Shown piece by piece: positions 37,452 to 47,900 of a stretch of 64,000 bases of DNA (within the stretch, counting starts at the first letter, position 1; every line of letters begins with the position of its first letter). The DNA is from Struthio camelus (Eukaryota > Chordata > Aves > Struthioniformes > Struthionidae). The notes beneath the pieces are model-generated. The model searched no databases and was not told the origin of the DNA. It saw only the letters and a list, made by a program, of their open reading frames with translations. The position numbers were made by a program, and so were the translations under genes. The stretch is taken from positions 3,844,001 through 3,908,000 of the forward strand of contig NC_090951.1 in NCBI RefSeq assembly GCF_040807025.1, read 5' to 3'.

Positions 37452-39938
37452 TGTCTCTGCTGTAGCTTATGCTACAAGCACCCTTATTGCCCTTAGAAAG
37501 AGCCCAGCCCTGGATCAGATGTCTGCCTTGCAGGACTGGCTGCCTCGTCTGATCCTACCTTGGTCCATTTGGCCCAAGTTGCATGACCAAGGACTGAGAG
37601 TGCAGAGCATGCATGGGTCACCCTCTTCCAGAAAACTTTGAAGCTGGGACTGAGTCTGTGCCTGAAGAGTGCTTTCATGCAAACAACGCAGATGGGAGGC
37701 AAATCTGGAGAGGAAAGCAGGCTCAAGTCTGCACTTAATGGCCAGTGTAAACATCCCCCTGAAATCTCTTTGCAGAACCAGCCTCAAATGTCTCTCTGCT
37801 ATTCCCCATTCCCCTTTTACCACCCAACCTCCTGACCTTGCAAGCATGTCTCATAGGGGTCAGAGCTTGGGCCTGGAGCAGACGCTGAAGTCTGGGATCA
37901 GGGGTGGGTGGCCTGAGGGCTGGACAGTGCAACATTCCTGTATAGAGTCTCTGGTTAAGATAAAGGGGCTGCATGCTGTGATTTACTCCAAGAAAGCTGA
38001 GATACAATGTGACCTATATGTTCCCTGGCAGATTAGCCAAGAAAAATCCTGCAGCATAAAAATCCTTCGATGTGTCAATAACGGTTCGCTGAGAAAAACA
38101 GCTAATTATATATTACCAATATGTAATTATATTACATATAATAATATATATAGTGCTGGTCTGGACCACAAGCCATTGCTCAAAGCCTCCAAGCCCAAAT
38201 GCACTGAAATGTACCAGGGGCTGAGCTAGTTTGTTTCTGCTTCAGTCAACCCTGGGCCAAATCCTACCAGGTCTGCAGCCTCCTCATGGATGGACTTCGG
38301 TAGCACAGGTGAGGAAAAGAGCTGCAGCGCGTCCAAGTTAGAAGAACTCATGCGAGCTGCTGAGTGTCCCTGCTCAAGGCCTGGCAAGGGTCAGGAGTTT
38401 TAAAATGAATTGAGCTCTGGGCTGGAATTCCTTAAATCCAGCCTTTTTACCAATTTTCTAATATCAGTATCAGGGCTACATGAGCTAGACAGATTCCAGG
38501 GTGAGCACCTTCCCTGCCATTGCCCAGGGCAGGGCAGCAAATCTGGGCCCTGCACCCAGTTAGATACAGCAGCAGAAGGAAATGATCAGCAGTGAGCTGA
38601 CTCCAGGCCACCGCTGTTTGTTGGCTGGTCCATAGCCATAGCGATAGTATTTTAAATGGCGTAACACTTCCACAAAACAGCTGACTAGAAAAGAGGGCAA
38701 GTTTTCCCAATCCAGAGGCCAAGAGGCACAAAAAGATAACTCAGCCAGAGTCTGTATGACCTCTCCAGGGAGAATTTCTTTGAGCAACCTGGCAAAAGGA
38801 TGGTGTATGAGGTCCCCCCAGCCTGGCCTGCTCACCTCCTTCAGCTTCCCTAATCTCTAGCATTCCCACTGCGCTGCACCCACAGGGCTGGCCCTGGGGT
38901 GCCGGGAAAGGAGAGCACCTGCCATAGTGACACCCCATCCTCCCCAGTGGTCTCTCTGGAGGGAGACTTTCAGGAAGACGATCCCAGCCCCATACCACAT
39001 CCCTGCCGGAGTGCAAATCTGAAGAATGTAACACTGAGGCTCACAGCTAAGAGATGTTAGAGATATCAATTCGTAGGCATGGTTGACAGAGCTGTGAAGG
39101 CAGCTTTGGACTGTGCATGATTTGACGACGTTTGCTATAACGGAGAGATGAGTAGTGCACACATTTGCAGAAACAGCCGTTCTTGCAGTAAAGGCGTTGC
39201 CACAGTTAACGCTCCACCTCCGATCTCTCTGCAGCTGCGATGCAGGTCCCTGAGACACCCAGTCCAGGTGTCACCAGCCCCAGTGAGAATTTGGAGCTAG
39301 CACTTAAACGAATGTGACTGGTTTTTCCTGAATCCCTCTGGCTTGGAACCAGTCTATGGCTCAAGAGCGTTGTCAAGGAAATGCTTTTCCAGCACCACTG
39401 AGTGATTGCTGAGAAATAGGTTCAAGGAGAGATGAGTCTAGATTAGTCTGAGTTATGACTCCGCATTTAAGGTCATACCGAGAATGTGACATCAAAACCG
39501 GGACTGAATTCTTTTAATATATAATAAACCTTCATCAAGCACAACAGATGACTTTGGAATTTGAGCACTTACTTCTTTTTCCCATATATTTTGTTACGCA
39601 ATTTCTGCTCCTGAGAAGAACACCGAGTTCTCTTCTTATTTTTTAAACAAGCCAAAAGAGGTAATACTAATAATCTGGTCCACAGCCACTGATAGCTTCT
39701 TTCATTGCTTCAGCACAAGGATGGCAAACAGTCTTAAACCCATCTAAGGAAACTCATTGAAATGAATCAGGTAACAAATAAAAAACATACAGTTTACGCA
39801 ACAGCATGCAACTAAGAAATCTTCCCTTGACAAAACAATAGGGCCATTGTATTCACCCATCTGAGCAGTCAGTAAACTCTACTAGTCCAGGGCTGTAATG
39901 AATTAAAGGCTTTTCTGCAGCAGATACAATTGCTGTTC
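37452..39938. other. Non-coding DNA, AT inverted repeat inside
   Basis: No gene is seen. At 38107-38153 an AT-rich stretch contains the short perfect stem ATATGTAAT / ATTACATAT with a 3-base loop. Other frames are chance. Confidence 0.45.
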
Positions 39939-39972
39939 GTTACTAAGAAAAGCATGTTACTAAGAAAAGCAC
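39939..39972 (+). repeat. Two-copy tandem repeat, 17-bp unit
   Basis: GTTACTAAGAAAAGCAT is followed directly by GTTACTAAGAAAAGCAC. This is a recent-looking local duplication. Confidence 0.85.
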
Positions 39973-40254
39973 GTTGTCTGAAATTCTGCAGCACACTAAA
40001 GGCACGCGTTCATGTTTCTAGCACAGGCTCAAAACTTACAAAACAGACGAGGGGAAGGCAATTACCAGACTTCAGTGACTCAATTTTCTGCTGATTTCCC
40101 CCATTTTGTAGGCTAAAGAGTCTCAAAAATGAGGTAGCAGGAATGTTTTTAGCCAAAAAGACTGCTGCATTGCCAACACTTTGAGACACCAGGTTAGATG
40201 GATGCAAGGGCACTGACAGCTCTGCGGCTGCTACGATAAGGACTGTCAATATTC

Positions 40255-40415
40255 GTGATTGCTGGACTCTCTGTCCTCGGAGGTTTCCAAGACTCAGCTA
40301 AACAAAGCCTTGGGTGACTTGATCTCATGGTGGTGACAGACCTGCTTTGAGCAGGAGGCTGGGCTGGAGCCCTCGAGAGTCTCTCTGGATCCTGTGAATG
40401 ACTCCTGAGGCAGTG
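40255..40415 (+). repeat. CR1 LINE 3' region
   Basis: GGAGGTTTCCAAGACTCAGC, AAACAAAGCCTTGGGTGACT, GATCTCATGG and CCTGCTTTGAGCAGGAGGCT in this order are the sense bird-type CR1 tail. The copy degrades at the final GGTCCCTTCCAACC part. It lies just before a MIR relic. Confidence 0.9.
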
Positions 40416-40454
40416 GGAGCTGGAAAGCAGGTCACTGGCCGCGGGTATCAAGGC

Positions 40455-40550
40455 ACTGGAGTTCATTTTCTGTCTCTGCCACTGAATTGCTACATGGCCT
40501 TGGGCAAGGTACTGAATCTTTCCTGGGCTGTATTGCCGTCTCTAGTCAGC
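40455..40550 (+). repeat. MIR/CORE-SINE fossil
   Basis: TGTCTCTGCCACTGAATTGC followed by TACATGGCCTTGGGCAAGGT and ACTGAATCTTTCCTGGGC is the sense MIR core with few changes. It is the best preserved MIR in the window. Confidence 0.8.
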
Positions 40551-42720
40551 CAGCCTGGTCTATCTAGGGTGTAAATTCCTCTTTAGGGGGTCATCTGCTG
40601 CTGTTAACACGGCCTCTGGCTTCACAGAGATTTTTCTGCCTGCGCTGCACAAGAGCAGCACGCTGCTTCCGAGAGCTGGGAGGAAAGGGAAGATGGAGAC
40701 GCTACTCGGCAACAGATAATGGAGTTATTTCCAGCGAGGTGTGCATCACCATTGGCAAGCTGTAGCTATACGAACACCAGAAATGGTTAAAACTGATCTG
40801 TTAGCACTTTTGGTAGCCTTGTAGCAGAAATTAGGACTTATTGTAGAGCTCAGCAAGACAGAAGAGATCGAATCCCGGTGGTGGAAATTAGGAAGTGAAA
40901 TGCCAAGAACAATAACTAGAACAATGTCATGAATTTCCTCCCCCACAGCGCTAAAGGAGTATGACAAGGAATACTTTGATGGGCCTAAATAACTCAGAGC
41001 ATTTGTTTCACTTAGGAAATTCTAATTAAACACGTTCATTTCTTGGGTTTTGTTTTTAAAAATTAGCAATGATTTGAATTGCTACCAACGTTCTGCATCC
41101 TTGGAGTTGGTCCTGGGCTCCTTTCTTGCCTTTCCTGAGGCTCAAAACCAGTAAGCAACTTGACCAGAGCTGGAGAAAGGGAGCTGAGACCTGTGAAGCA
41201 GTCTCTCTCCTTCATCCCCTTTCCCAGAGCACACACATACCATGTGTCATGTTGAAACTGGATGCACCTGCTAGAGGAGCTGTGTGGGGGCAGACATTAT
41301 ACACCAGTTATAAATCCTTAGGCTATCAACAGCCTTTAGTAAACATTTGGACAATCCTTCCTACCTCTCGGTCATCCAAATATTTGCATCATGCGAGGCT
41401 GCTAGCCGTTTCCTGACATGCTGCGTATCTAAGAATATCCTCGGATCGTAGGTCGGTTCCAGCGTACCATGATGGATAGTCTTATTGGATGAAATAAATG
41501 GCTAGGGGAGAAAGAAAGAAAGAAAGAAAAAAATCTATCTGTCTCCTGATAATAAATCCAGGTCAGGATGGAGCGAAACAGCTTGCAGTTGTGAGCTGTA
41601 TTTTTGGAGAGCTTTTAGGATCTGATCCGAAGCACCCAAGGGTTAATGATGAATTGAGCCCTGAGCTCAATCAGTGGAAATACTTCCCTTAGTGACTCGA
41701 ATCGCTTTGGACCAGGCTCTTAGGGGAACGGCTGAAGATGCCTCTGAAAGCTTTTCCTTCCTGCTGCCCTGAGCACAGGGTTGGAAATAACCTGGGCTAA
41801 CTACATATTTAAAATGGGAGCCTGCTCCACCAAAGACAGGTTTGGCAGCTCATCCTTCAAAGCAGAACATCTCCCAGGTGAGCTGCAGGAGGAGACCGCT
41901 GCAATGCAAAGGGCTTCAGATCTGCCTGTGAACTGTTTAATGAAGCAGAGTTGCCAAGCAGATCTAAAACAATTTTTTTTAATGCAGAAAGAGGAAAGCA
42001 GTCTGGACTCGGCTTGAATAGTTAATAGCGGTGCTTGCATACAAAACCCGTGTTTAAGACTAGTGTGCTAAATAATAATGTTACAAAGATTGAGCCTCAC
42101 AGCACAATAATTTTAGTCTTCCATTCAATACTCAACTGGTACTTTATAGCTAAATATACACTATAACAAGCCAGTGGATTTTCTGATAGCGTAGTAAAGA
42201 AAATACTTAACACTGAGCTTAGTGGCAGGATAAAGTCGCTCAGGGAGTGATGTGGCTTTTGCACTGCAACTTCAGTTTGGACCTTTTGTTTTAAACTTTT
42301 TCCCCCCTCAATAAAACCACCAGACTCACAAAAAATAAAAACAACGCAACTCACTGTTGTGCCGGAGTCCAGACAGAGGGTGCACAAACGTGTTTTCTAA
42401 CAGTGGCACGGGACTAAACCCATCTGGAGGGTTTGTTTCCACCCCCAACCCCACCAGGTGCCCCCAGGTAATTCTCCTCCACCTCCGACCAGTTTCTTCA
42501 AGGTCTCCCCGCACTGGCCTTTGGGGAAACCCAAAGCTCCGGCCCCGCTTAGGACAGACTAAACAATATCCACAAAGTCGCCTCAGCCCTCCAAGGGGAA
42601 GTGGAGCATCCCAGACGGACAGGGGAAAGGCAGTGTCCCGGGGGCAGGCGAGGGGCTCCTGGGGGAGAGGTGGGTGGGTGGGTTGAGGGGAGGGAAGCAG
42701 GGATGTGGCGGAAGCATAAA
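40551..42720. other. Non-coding DNA, nothing recognised apart from a GAAA tract
   Basis: No gene is seen. A short (GAAA)n tract lies at 41509-41533. Some frames overlap chance GC-rich sequence after 42400. Confidence 0.45.
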
Positions 42721-42724
42721 GCAC

Positions 42725-42895
42725 CTGTTGAAGGCTATTTAGGGATTAGCCAAGTGCTGACAGACAAATTGGCAAGATTAATAAGAGCAATCAAGGCTGT
42801 GTGGGCTAGAGTTGTTAGTTGACATTAATGTGACATCACTTTCATCTGCTTTTGCCTCACACCGCATAGCTGGTACGCGGCATCATTAGTGCTGC
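42725..42895. promoter_or_regulatory. Candidate conserved non-coding element
   Basis: This repeat-free block contains ACAAATTGGCAAGATTAATA, AGAGCAATCAAGGCTGTG, ACATTAATGTGACATCACTT and CATCATTAGTGCTGCTAGC. Palindromic ATTAAT cores and intact complex words sit between two GC-rich stretches. Its texture is that of an ancient enhancer; alignment is needed to confirm. Confidence 0.38.
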
Positions 42896-43560
42896 TAGCG
42901 AGCAGCGCGGTCGGATGTGGGGGTTAGGGGAGGGGGTGTGGGTGTGGGTGTGTGGCGGGTAAGGGGCAGCCCCCGGCCCGACCCGGCCCCGCGGTGCGGA
43001 GCGGAGCAGAGCAGAGCGGTGCGGAGCGCAGGGCAGCGCAGGGCAGCGCCGGCTCCCGCCGCACCCCCGCCCCAAGCCCGGCCTACCTGTCCCTAACAGC
43101 ACAGCCTTAGTTTTGGGGCCGTTTTCTTCCAAGTGATCCACTCTGCCGGCTTTTTCGCCCTGCCAACCCCGCCGCCGGGTGGCGTAGTGTTGCTAGCTAA
43201 AAACGCCGTTTTCCCGGGGAAAAAAGGGAAAGGGGGAAAGGCTAACTCCAGGTGCGAGGGCAGAAGAAAGAAAAACTGCCGTCCGCGGTCGCCGGGAAGC
43301 ACCGCACTGGGAATCTCCCACTTCCACGTGGAGAAGGCTCAGTCCCCGACTGATATCCGAAGGCAGAAAAGCTGATTTCAGGGGGCTCCGCTGCCCCCGA
43401 AAACAGGGGGGAAATCCCCCCTGCAGCTCTAGTGCGGCACAGCGAGGGCAGGGGAAAGGTTTGCTCAGGATTTTCTTGCTGTTCGTTCCCTAATCCCTTC
43501 CCTACTAATGTTCCCCCCTCCTCAAGTTTTGTTAACATCCCCTTCAAACGGGGACTTGCT
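42896..43560. other. GC-rich stretch with G-quadruplex potential and short tandem motifs
   Basis: Plus-strand G runs (GGGGGTTAGGGGAGGGGGTG at 42919-42938, then GTGGGTGTGGGTGTG) satisfy a G-quadruplex pattern. Imperfect GCGGAGCG/GCAGAGCG/GCGCAGGGCA repeats fill 42990-43052. CpGs are frequent to about 43350. No gene is recognised. Confidence 0.6.
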
Positions 43561-43584
43561 TACACTTCGTTTTTTCTTTGTAGT

Positions 43585-43965
43585 TTAGTCAATGAGGAAT
43601 CATAACAGTAGTAAAATATCTGAATGCACAAACCCTCCAGGTCTGCCTGGCTCTGTCGGAGAGGCTCCTCCGCCGAGAGCTTTTGCCCACAAAAGGAAAG
43701 TGTTGAAAAGGAGCGCAGTGCCAAATGCTGCGCGCACGTTTGCTCGCAGAGCTTCCCGCAGGGAGAAATCCGTGCGCTCTCCTTTTAATTGGGACCAAAG
43801 GTGGGTTTCTCCAAGACGGAAAATTGTCAGTTGGGTGAGGAAGCCTGTAAAAATGTGATTTTAACCTGTAAGCAGTGACAGTTGAAGCAGGCAGAGGAGG
43901 ATAGGAACAATTGAGTGGGGGCCGGGGGGGAGGTCTGCCCGAAATAATTTTGGACAATTTTTTTT
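43585..43965. promoter_or_regulatory. Candidate conserved non-coding element
   Basis: A complex block without repeats runs from GAGGAATCATAACAGTAG through TGCGCGCACGTTTGCTCGCA to CTTTTAATTGGGACCAAAGG and ends in TAAAAATGTGATTTTAACC. It shows retained CpGs and mixed base use. Function is inferred from texture only. Confidence 0.3.
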
Positions 43966-45316
43966 TTAAAGGAAAAACAAAATCGAAATGATATCAAACT
44001 CATACCCTGAGATCAAAGTAAAAATAGGCAGACAGTTACTGCTGTCTTCCCCCGGGCAAAAAGGTGGAGTTTTAATTTTTATCTAAAGCTCAAAGAATTG
44101 ATTCTTGCTCATGAAGCATTTAAAGAGTCTGGAATTATATTTTTCACCATCGTGAATGGGTAAATTACTGGCGTTTTGGAGCAAATTTCAAGTACTGCCC
44201 AAATCCACCCGACAAGAAAAAAACCCTCGGCAATATCTATCCCCAAAGGGTCTCCAGTTTCCTCTGCCACAAGCAAGGTTATCAAGCACACGTTTGCCGC
44301 AGGGACACTGAAATCCATCTGCGGGGGGAGGATGATGGAGGGAAGGAGAGCTGAGCCCCAGCTTCCCTTGCTGGGCTCCAGAAGCGGGTTCAGAGCCTTT
44401 GTGGCTGGACCCCAAGCAGGAGGGCATGTTTTCGTTGTTTTTTTATGGTTAATTTTTGAGAGCCGGTTTGGATGCCACCACTTCGTCCTCCGCAGTCCCC
44501 TTGGCGGACTGGCTTTTCCTGGGCAGTGATGGCAAACGCACTGCAAAGCTCGCAAGCGAAACAAAAGCGAAGGGGGAGAGGCGGCACGGGCTCCCCGAAG
44601 CGCGCAAAATATGTTTCTGCTAAAAATACAAAAATCATATTTGCTCACGGAAACTGATTAGGTTTAAAGTACACAGCTTAGACCAATCCGGCAGCAACAT
44701 CCAGGGCATTCAGTGGTCTGTTTGTAATCTCAGCCTTTTTCATTAACATAAACACTGCTTCAACAAAAATATACACGGCCACCTACTAAGCCGGTGAAGT
44801 AAACGAGGGGACGGTGCCGCTGCTTTCGGCGAGGATGTGAGCGGGGCTCAGCGGGCGCGGAGCGGCCGCGCACGCGGGGCAGACCTGGGGCAGGAACCGC
44901 GCGTGAAACGCGCACGGAAACCGGTATTAAACCCAGGTACCGGAGACTGAGCAGTTCGCACACCGCCGATTTCCCTCTTCAGAAAAAGATTACAGATGCG
45001 ATAAAACCAAATTTCCCCCCCCACACACACCCGCACCTCCCTCCAGTCTAAATCTAGGATTTTATTCTTTCTTCCCTCTCTTTCAGGGTGTTCAGGGAGC
45101 ATTTTTTAACGAACTTCCTTTAGGAAATGCTTGCTTCGCTTTCCTACCGGCTCGGCTGCGGAAGCAGGTAAATGCAGCAGCCGGCAGCCTCCGAGGAGAG
45201 GCGAGCAGTCACTGCTGGCGGTTTGTTAGCGCATTTGGGAGCATTTTCCTCCGATTCATCCCAGCCTTGCAGGGAAAATTTGTATTGTCTGCGTCCCATT
45301 TTTCGTTTGCAGGAAT
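43966..45316. other. Non-coding DNA upstream of the pyrimidine tract
   Basis: No gene is recognised. CATTAACATAAACACTG at about 44741 contains an exact forkhead core (ATAAACA, 44748-44754). CpG-rich DNA occurs at 44820-44930. Frames here are short. Confidence 0.45.
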
Positions 45317-45936
45317 TTCTTTCCTCCATTCTCTCTCTTTCTTTATCCTCTTTTTTTCTCTCTCTTTCTCTCTTTCTTTCTTTCTCTCTTTTCTTTCTCT
45401 CTCTCTCTCTCCTCCTTTCTCCCTTTCTTTCTCTCTCTATTCCTCTCTTGTCTCCTTCTCTCACTCATTCTCATTTCTCTTTCTTTCTCTTTCATTCTTT
45501 TTCTTTCTTTTCTCTCTTTTCTCTTTCTCTTTTTCTTTCTCCTTTTCTTTATTTCTTTCTCGTTCTCCCTTTCTCTCTCTTCTTTTCTCCCCTTCTGTAT
45601 TTCTCTTTCTTTCTTTTCTTTCTTACCTTCTTCCTTGTTCTTTCTTTTATTTTCTTTCTTTTTCTCTCACTTTCTCTTTTTTCCCCTCTCTCTTTCCTTT
45701 CCTTTCTTCCTTTCTTCCTTTCGTTCTCCCTTTTTCTCTCTTTTTCTCTTCTTCTTTCTCTTTCCCTTTCTTGCTTTCTTTCCTTCTTTCTTTCCCTTTC
45801 TTTTTCTTTCTTTTTCCTGTCTCCCTTTCCTTTTTTCTTTTCTTTTTCTTTCTTTCTTGCTCTATTTCTCTATTTCTCTATTTCTCTGTCTGTCTCTCTT
45901 TCTCTCTCTCACACTTTCGCTTGCTTTCTCTCCCCT
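45317..45936. repeat. 620-bp polypyrimidine/polypurine tract (CT/TTC/TTTC)n
   Basis: The plus strand is almost entirely C and T in CTCT, TTTC and TTTCC blocks, with isolated purines and a slow drift to TATTTCTC and TGTCTCTC at the end. Mirror-repeat segments make intramolecular triplex (H-DNA) likely. The 255- and 304-residue Ser/Phe/Leu open frames across it are artefacts. It lies about 8.5 kb downstream of the FENDRR-like start on that gene's strand, where the RNA would be GA-rich. Confidence 0.95.
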
Positions 45937-46234
45937 CGAGAAGTGTATATCTGTCTATCTATTTGTCTAGCTTCAGTATTTGGAAGCATTTCTGTTTTCC
46001 TCTACTCACTGACTCAAACATTTGCACTAAGTAGGATGAAGCTCTACCAGGAGCTGCAGGGGCAAGTCAGGCGACTGCCTTCTTGAGATGCCGTGGAGTC
46101 TGTGTGCAGATCAACCCCCGGGCTCCCCTTCAGCTCTGCCCTCCCAAGTCCTTTGCCGATGCAAAGAAAATGTCCCTTTTCTGACGTGCCAGGGCTAATT
46201 TCGTAGCACGTGTATATTTGTGTTAATCAATCAG

Positions 46235-46520
46235 AGCAGTTTAACACCAGTCCGGAGCGCTCGACCGCCTCCGCGGGGTTGACCCCTCTCCCCAGCGGCC
46301 AGCGCCGCGCACACGAAGGGGGAGCTCCGCGCTGAGCCCCGCACACGCGTGGGGCCCCGCGGCGCCCTTCCCGGGGGCTGCGCCGAGGGCAGAGACGCCG
46401 GTGCCGCAGGGCTCCGGGGCAGCCTCCGCGCCCATCTCCGGGGGACACGGCAGAGGCAGCGCAGAGCAAAGTCCTCGAGCCGGGTTTAAGTCCTCTCCGC
46501 GCAGTTAAAGCCCCCGCGGG
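46235..46520. other. Small CpG island
   Basis: A CpG-dense block contains GGGGCCCCGCGGCGCCC and ACACGCGTGGGGCC. No TATA box or coding exon is recognised. It sits next to a conserved-looking AT-rich block. Confidence 0.6.
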
Positions 46521-46880
46521 GCTTGGAATTAAACATCCAAGTTAGATTCGTTTCCGAAAGGAGAACGAATGATCCCGCAAGAGAAATAATTACAATGCAG
46601 GCTATCCCGCTGGATAGCTCTCGAGCAGCATCTTTCCTCGCAGATAATCCTCACATTTTGCTGGTGAAAGGGGTTTGCTTCCCGTACACTGGGGAAAAGG
46701 CAGAAGCTCTTTCATTCACCGATTTTACTGGCGTTATATGCAAAATGGTTTCTATAGACATATTTAGGGGCTGGAATCTAAGGGAGATTAACAGCATAGA
46801 ACTAAGGGTGTTTTGCTAGGCACTCTGAGGCATTTTGCAATTCACAGAGTGATTTTGAAAAAAGGAAAAGCAAAATAATT
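46520..46880. promoter_or_regulatory. Candidate conserved non-coding element
   Basis: Complex unique sequence contains CAAGAGAAATAATTACAATG, TCATTCACCGATTTTACTGG, TTATATGCAAAATGG (octamer-like ATGCAAA) and GACATATTTAGGGG (a near-CArG box). CpGs are retained in AT-rich DNA. The 98-codon open frame across it has no domain. Confidence 0.35.
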
Positions 46881-47900
46881 TCTGGGTTCGTTATTCGAAT
46901 TTTAGTATGTTCAGTGCCAATTTTTTTCCAGATCTCTGCTCCATTCCTCCCCAGATTTCACACATGCCCACTCCCTTCCCTAAGAAACGCAGACAACCAA
47001 CGGGAAGATGGATGTACCCGTTTCTTCTAATAGCTTTATTCTCAAAAAAATAAAAAATAAAAAAAAGCTTTCTGCTTTGTTGCAGAAATCATGAAACTCT
47101 AGGGGATAATAATCAATTCTCTGTAAATCCTTCCCACTTTAGGTTAGGGTTTTCTTGATCCACTGAGCATCTTTCCCTGGAATACCAACTAAGCACGTCG
47201 TTCCATGCAGAACGTTTTTAAAGCCAAAAAGTCGCTCGTAATATTTAGCCAGAGGCCAATCGTCCAAATGGGATCGTTTTACGACGCGCTCTTCTGTTTT
47301 TCTAAGGATGTGGGAAAGATGATTAACCAATTTTTAGTGTCTTTTAACTCTCTGCCCTGGTAACTGCAAAGCAAGGCAGGGCACGAGTCTGCAACGCCCC
47401 ATAGTGCGGCTCCAGAGCTCGCTGGTGCGGTTATAGAGCTGCTGGGGTCTACCAATTAAGCGATGTATTTAAGCGATTAATTAAGCGATTAATTGGGAAT
47501 TCACTCATTAGAGAGAAAAAAAAATACTGGAAAATAGTTTCTACCAGGAGAGCTTCCAAGAAAAAACCCTCCCCACTTCTCTGCAAAGAGGGGAAAAGCG
47601 AGCTGAGAGTTGCGGTTGTTTACAGACGGGATTTTTCACGTTGTTTATGAATAGGAGTCTCAAAACTCCCTCTTTGGGTCGGGGGGGGGGGGGGCACGGA
47701 GTTTAGAATTAAGATTTATTATAGAAACAAGTTTAAAAAAAAAAAAAAACAGGAGGTTTCCCCTTCGACCCACGAGTTAGCCGGATAGCCCAGGCTCGTT
47801 AAGCCCAGACGGGGCAAAGGGAGTCGCCACGGGACTAGCAGGGGCCGAGCCCGATGTCGCCTGCCCGCTGGATGCCGTGGTCTGCGAGTTTCCCTCCTGT
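46881..47900. other. Non-coding DNA with homeodomain and forkhead motif clusters
   Basis: At 47454-47495 three near-copies of TTAAGCGAT occur in tandem (AATTAAGCGATG, TTTAAGCGATTAA, TTAAGCGATTAATTGGG). At 47617-47623 and 47642-47648 lie TGTTTAC and TGTTTAT, 18 bases apart. A G14 run occupies 47681-47694. No gene is seen. Confidence 0.45.

Noticed and set aside
45172-46086. 304- and 255-codon open frames rich in Ser, Phe and Leu
   Set aside because: They are translations of the polypyrimidine tract in three frames. Low-complexity DNA lacks stops; no domain.
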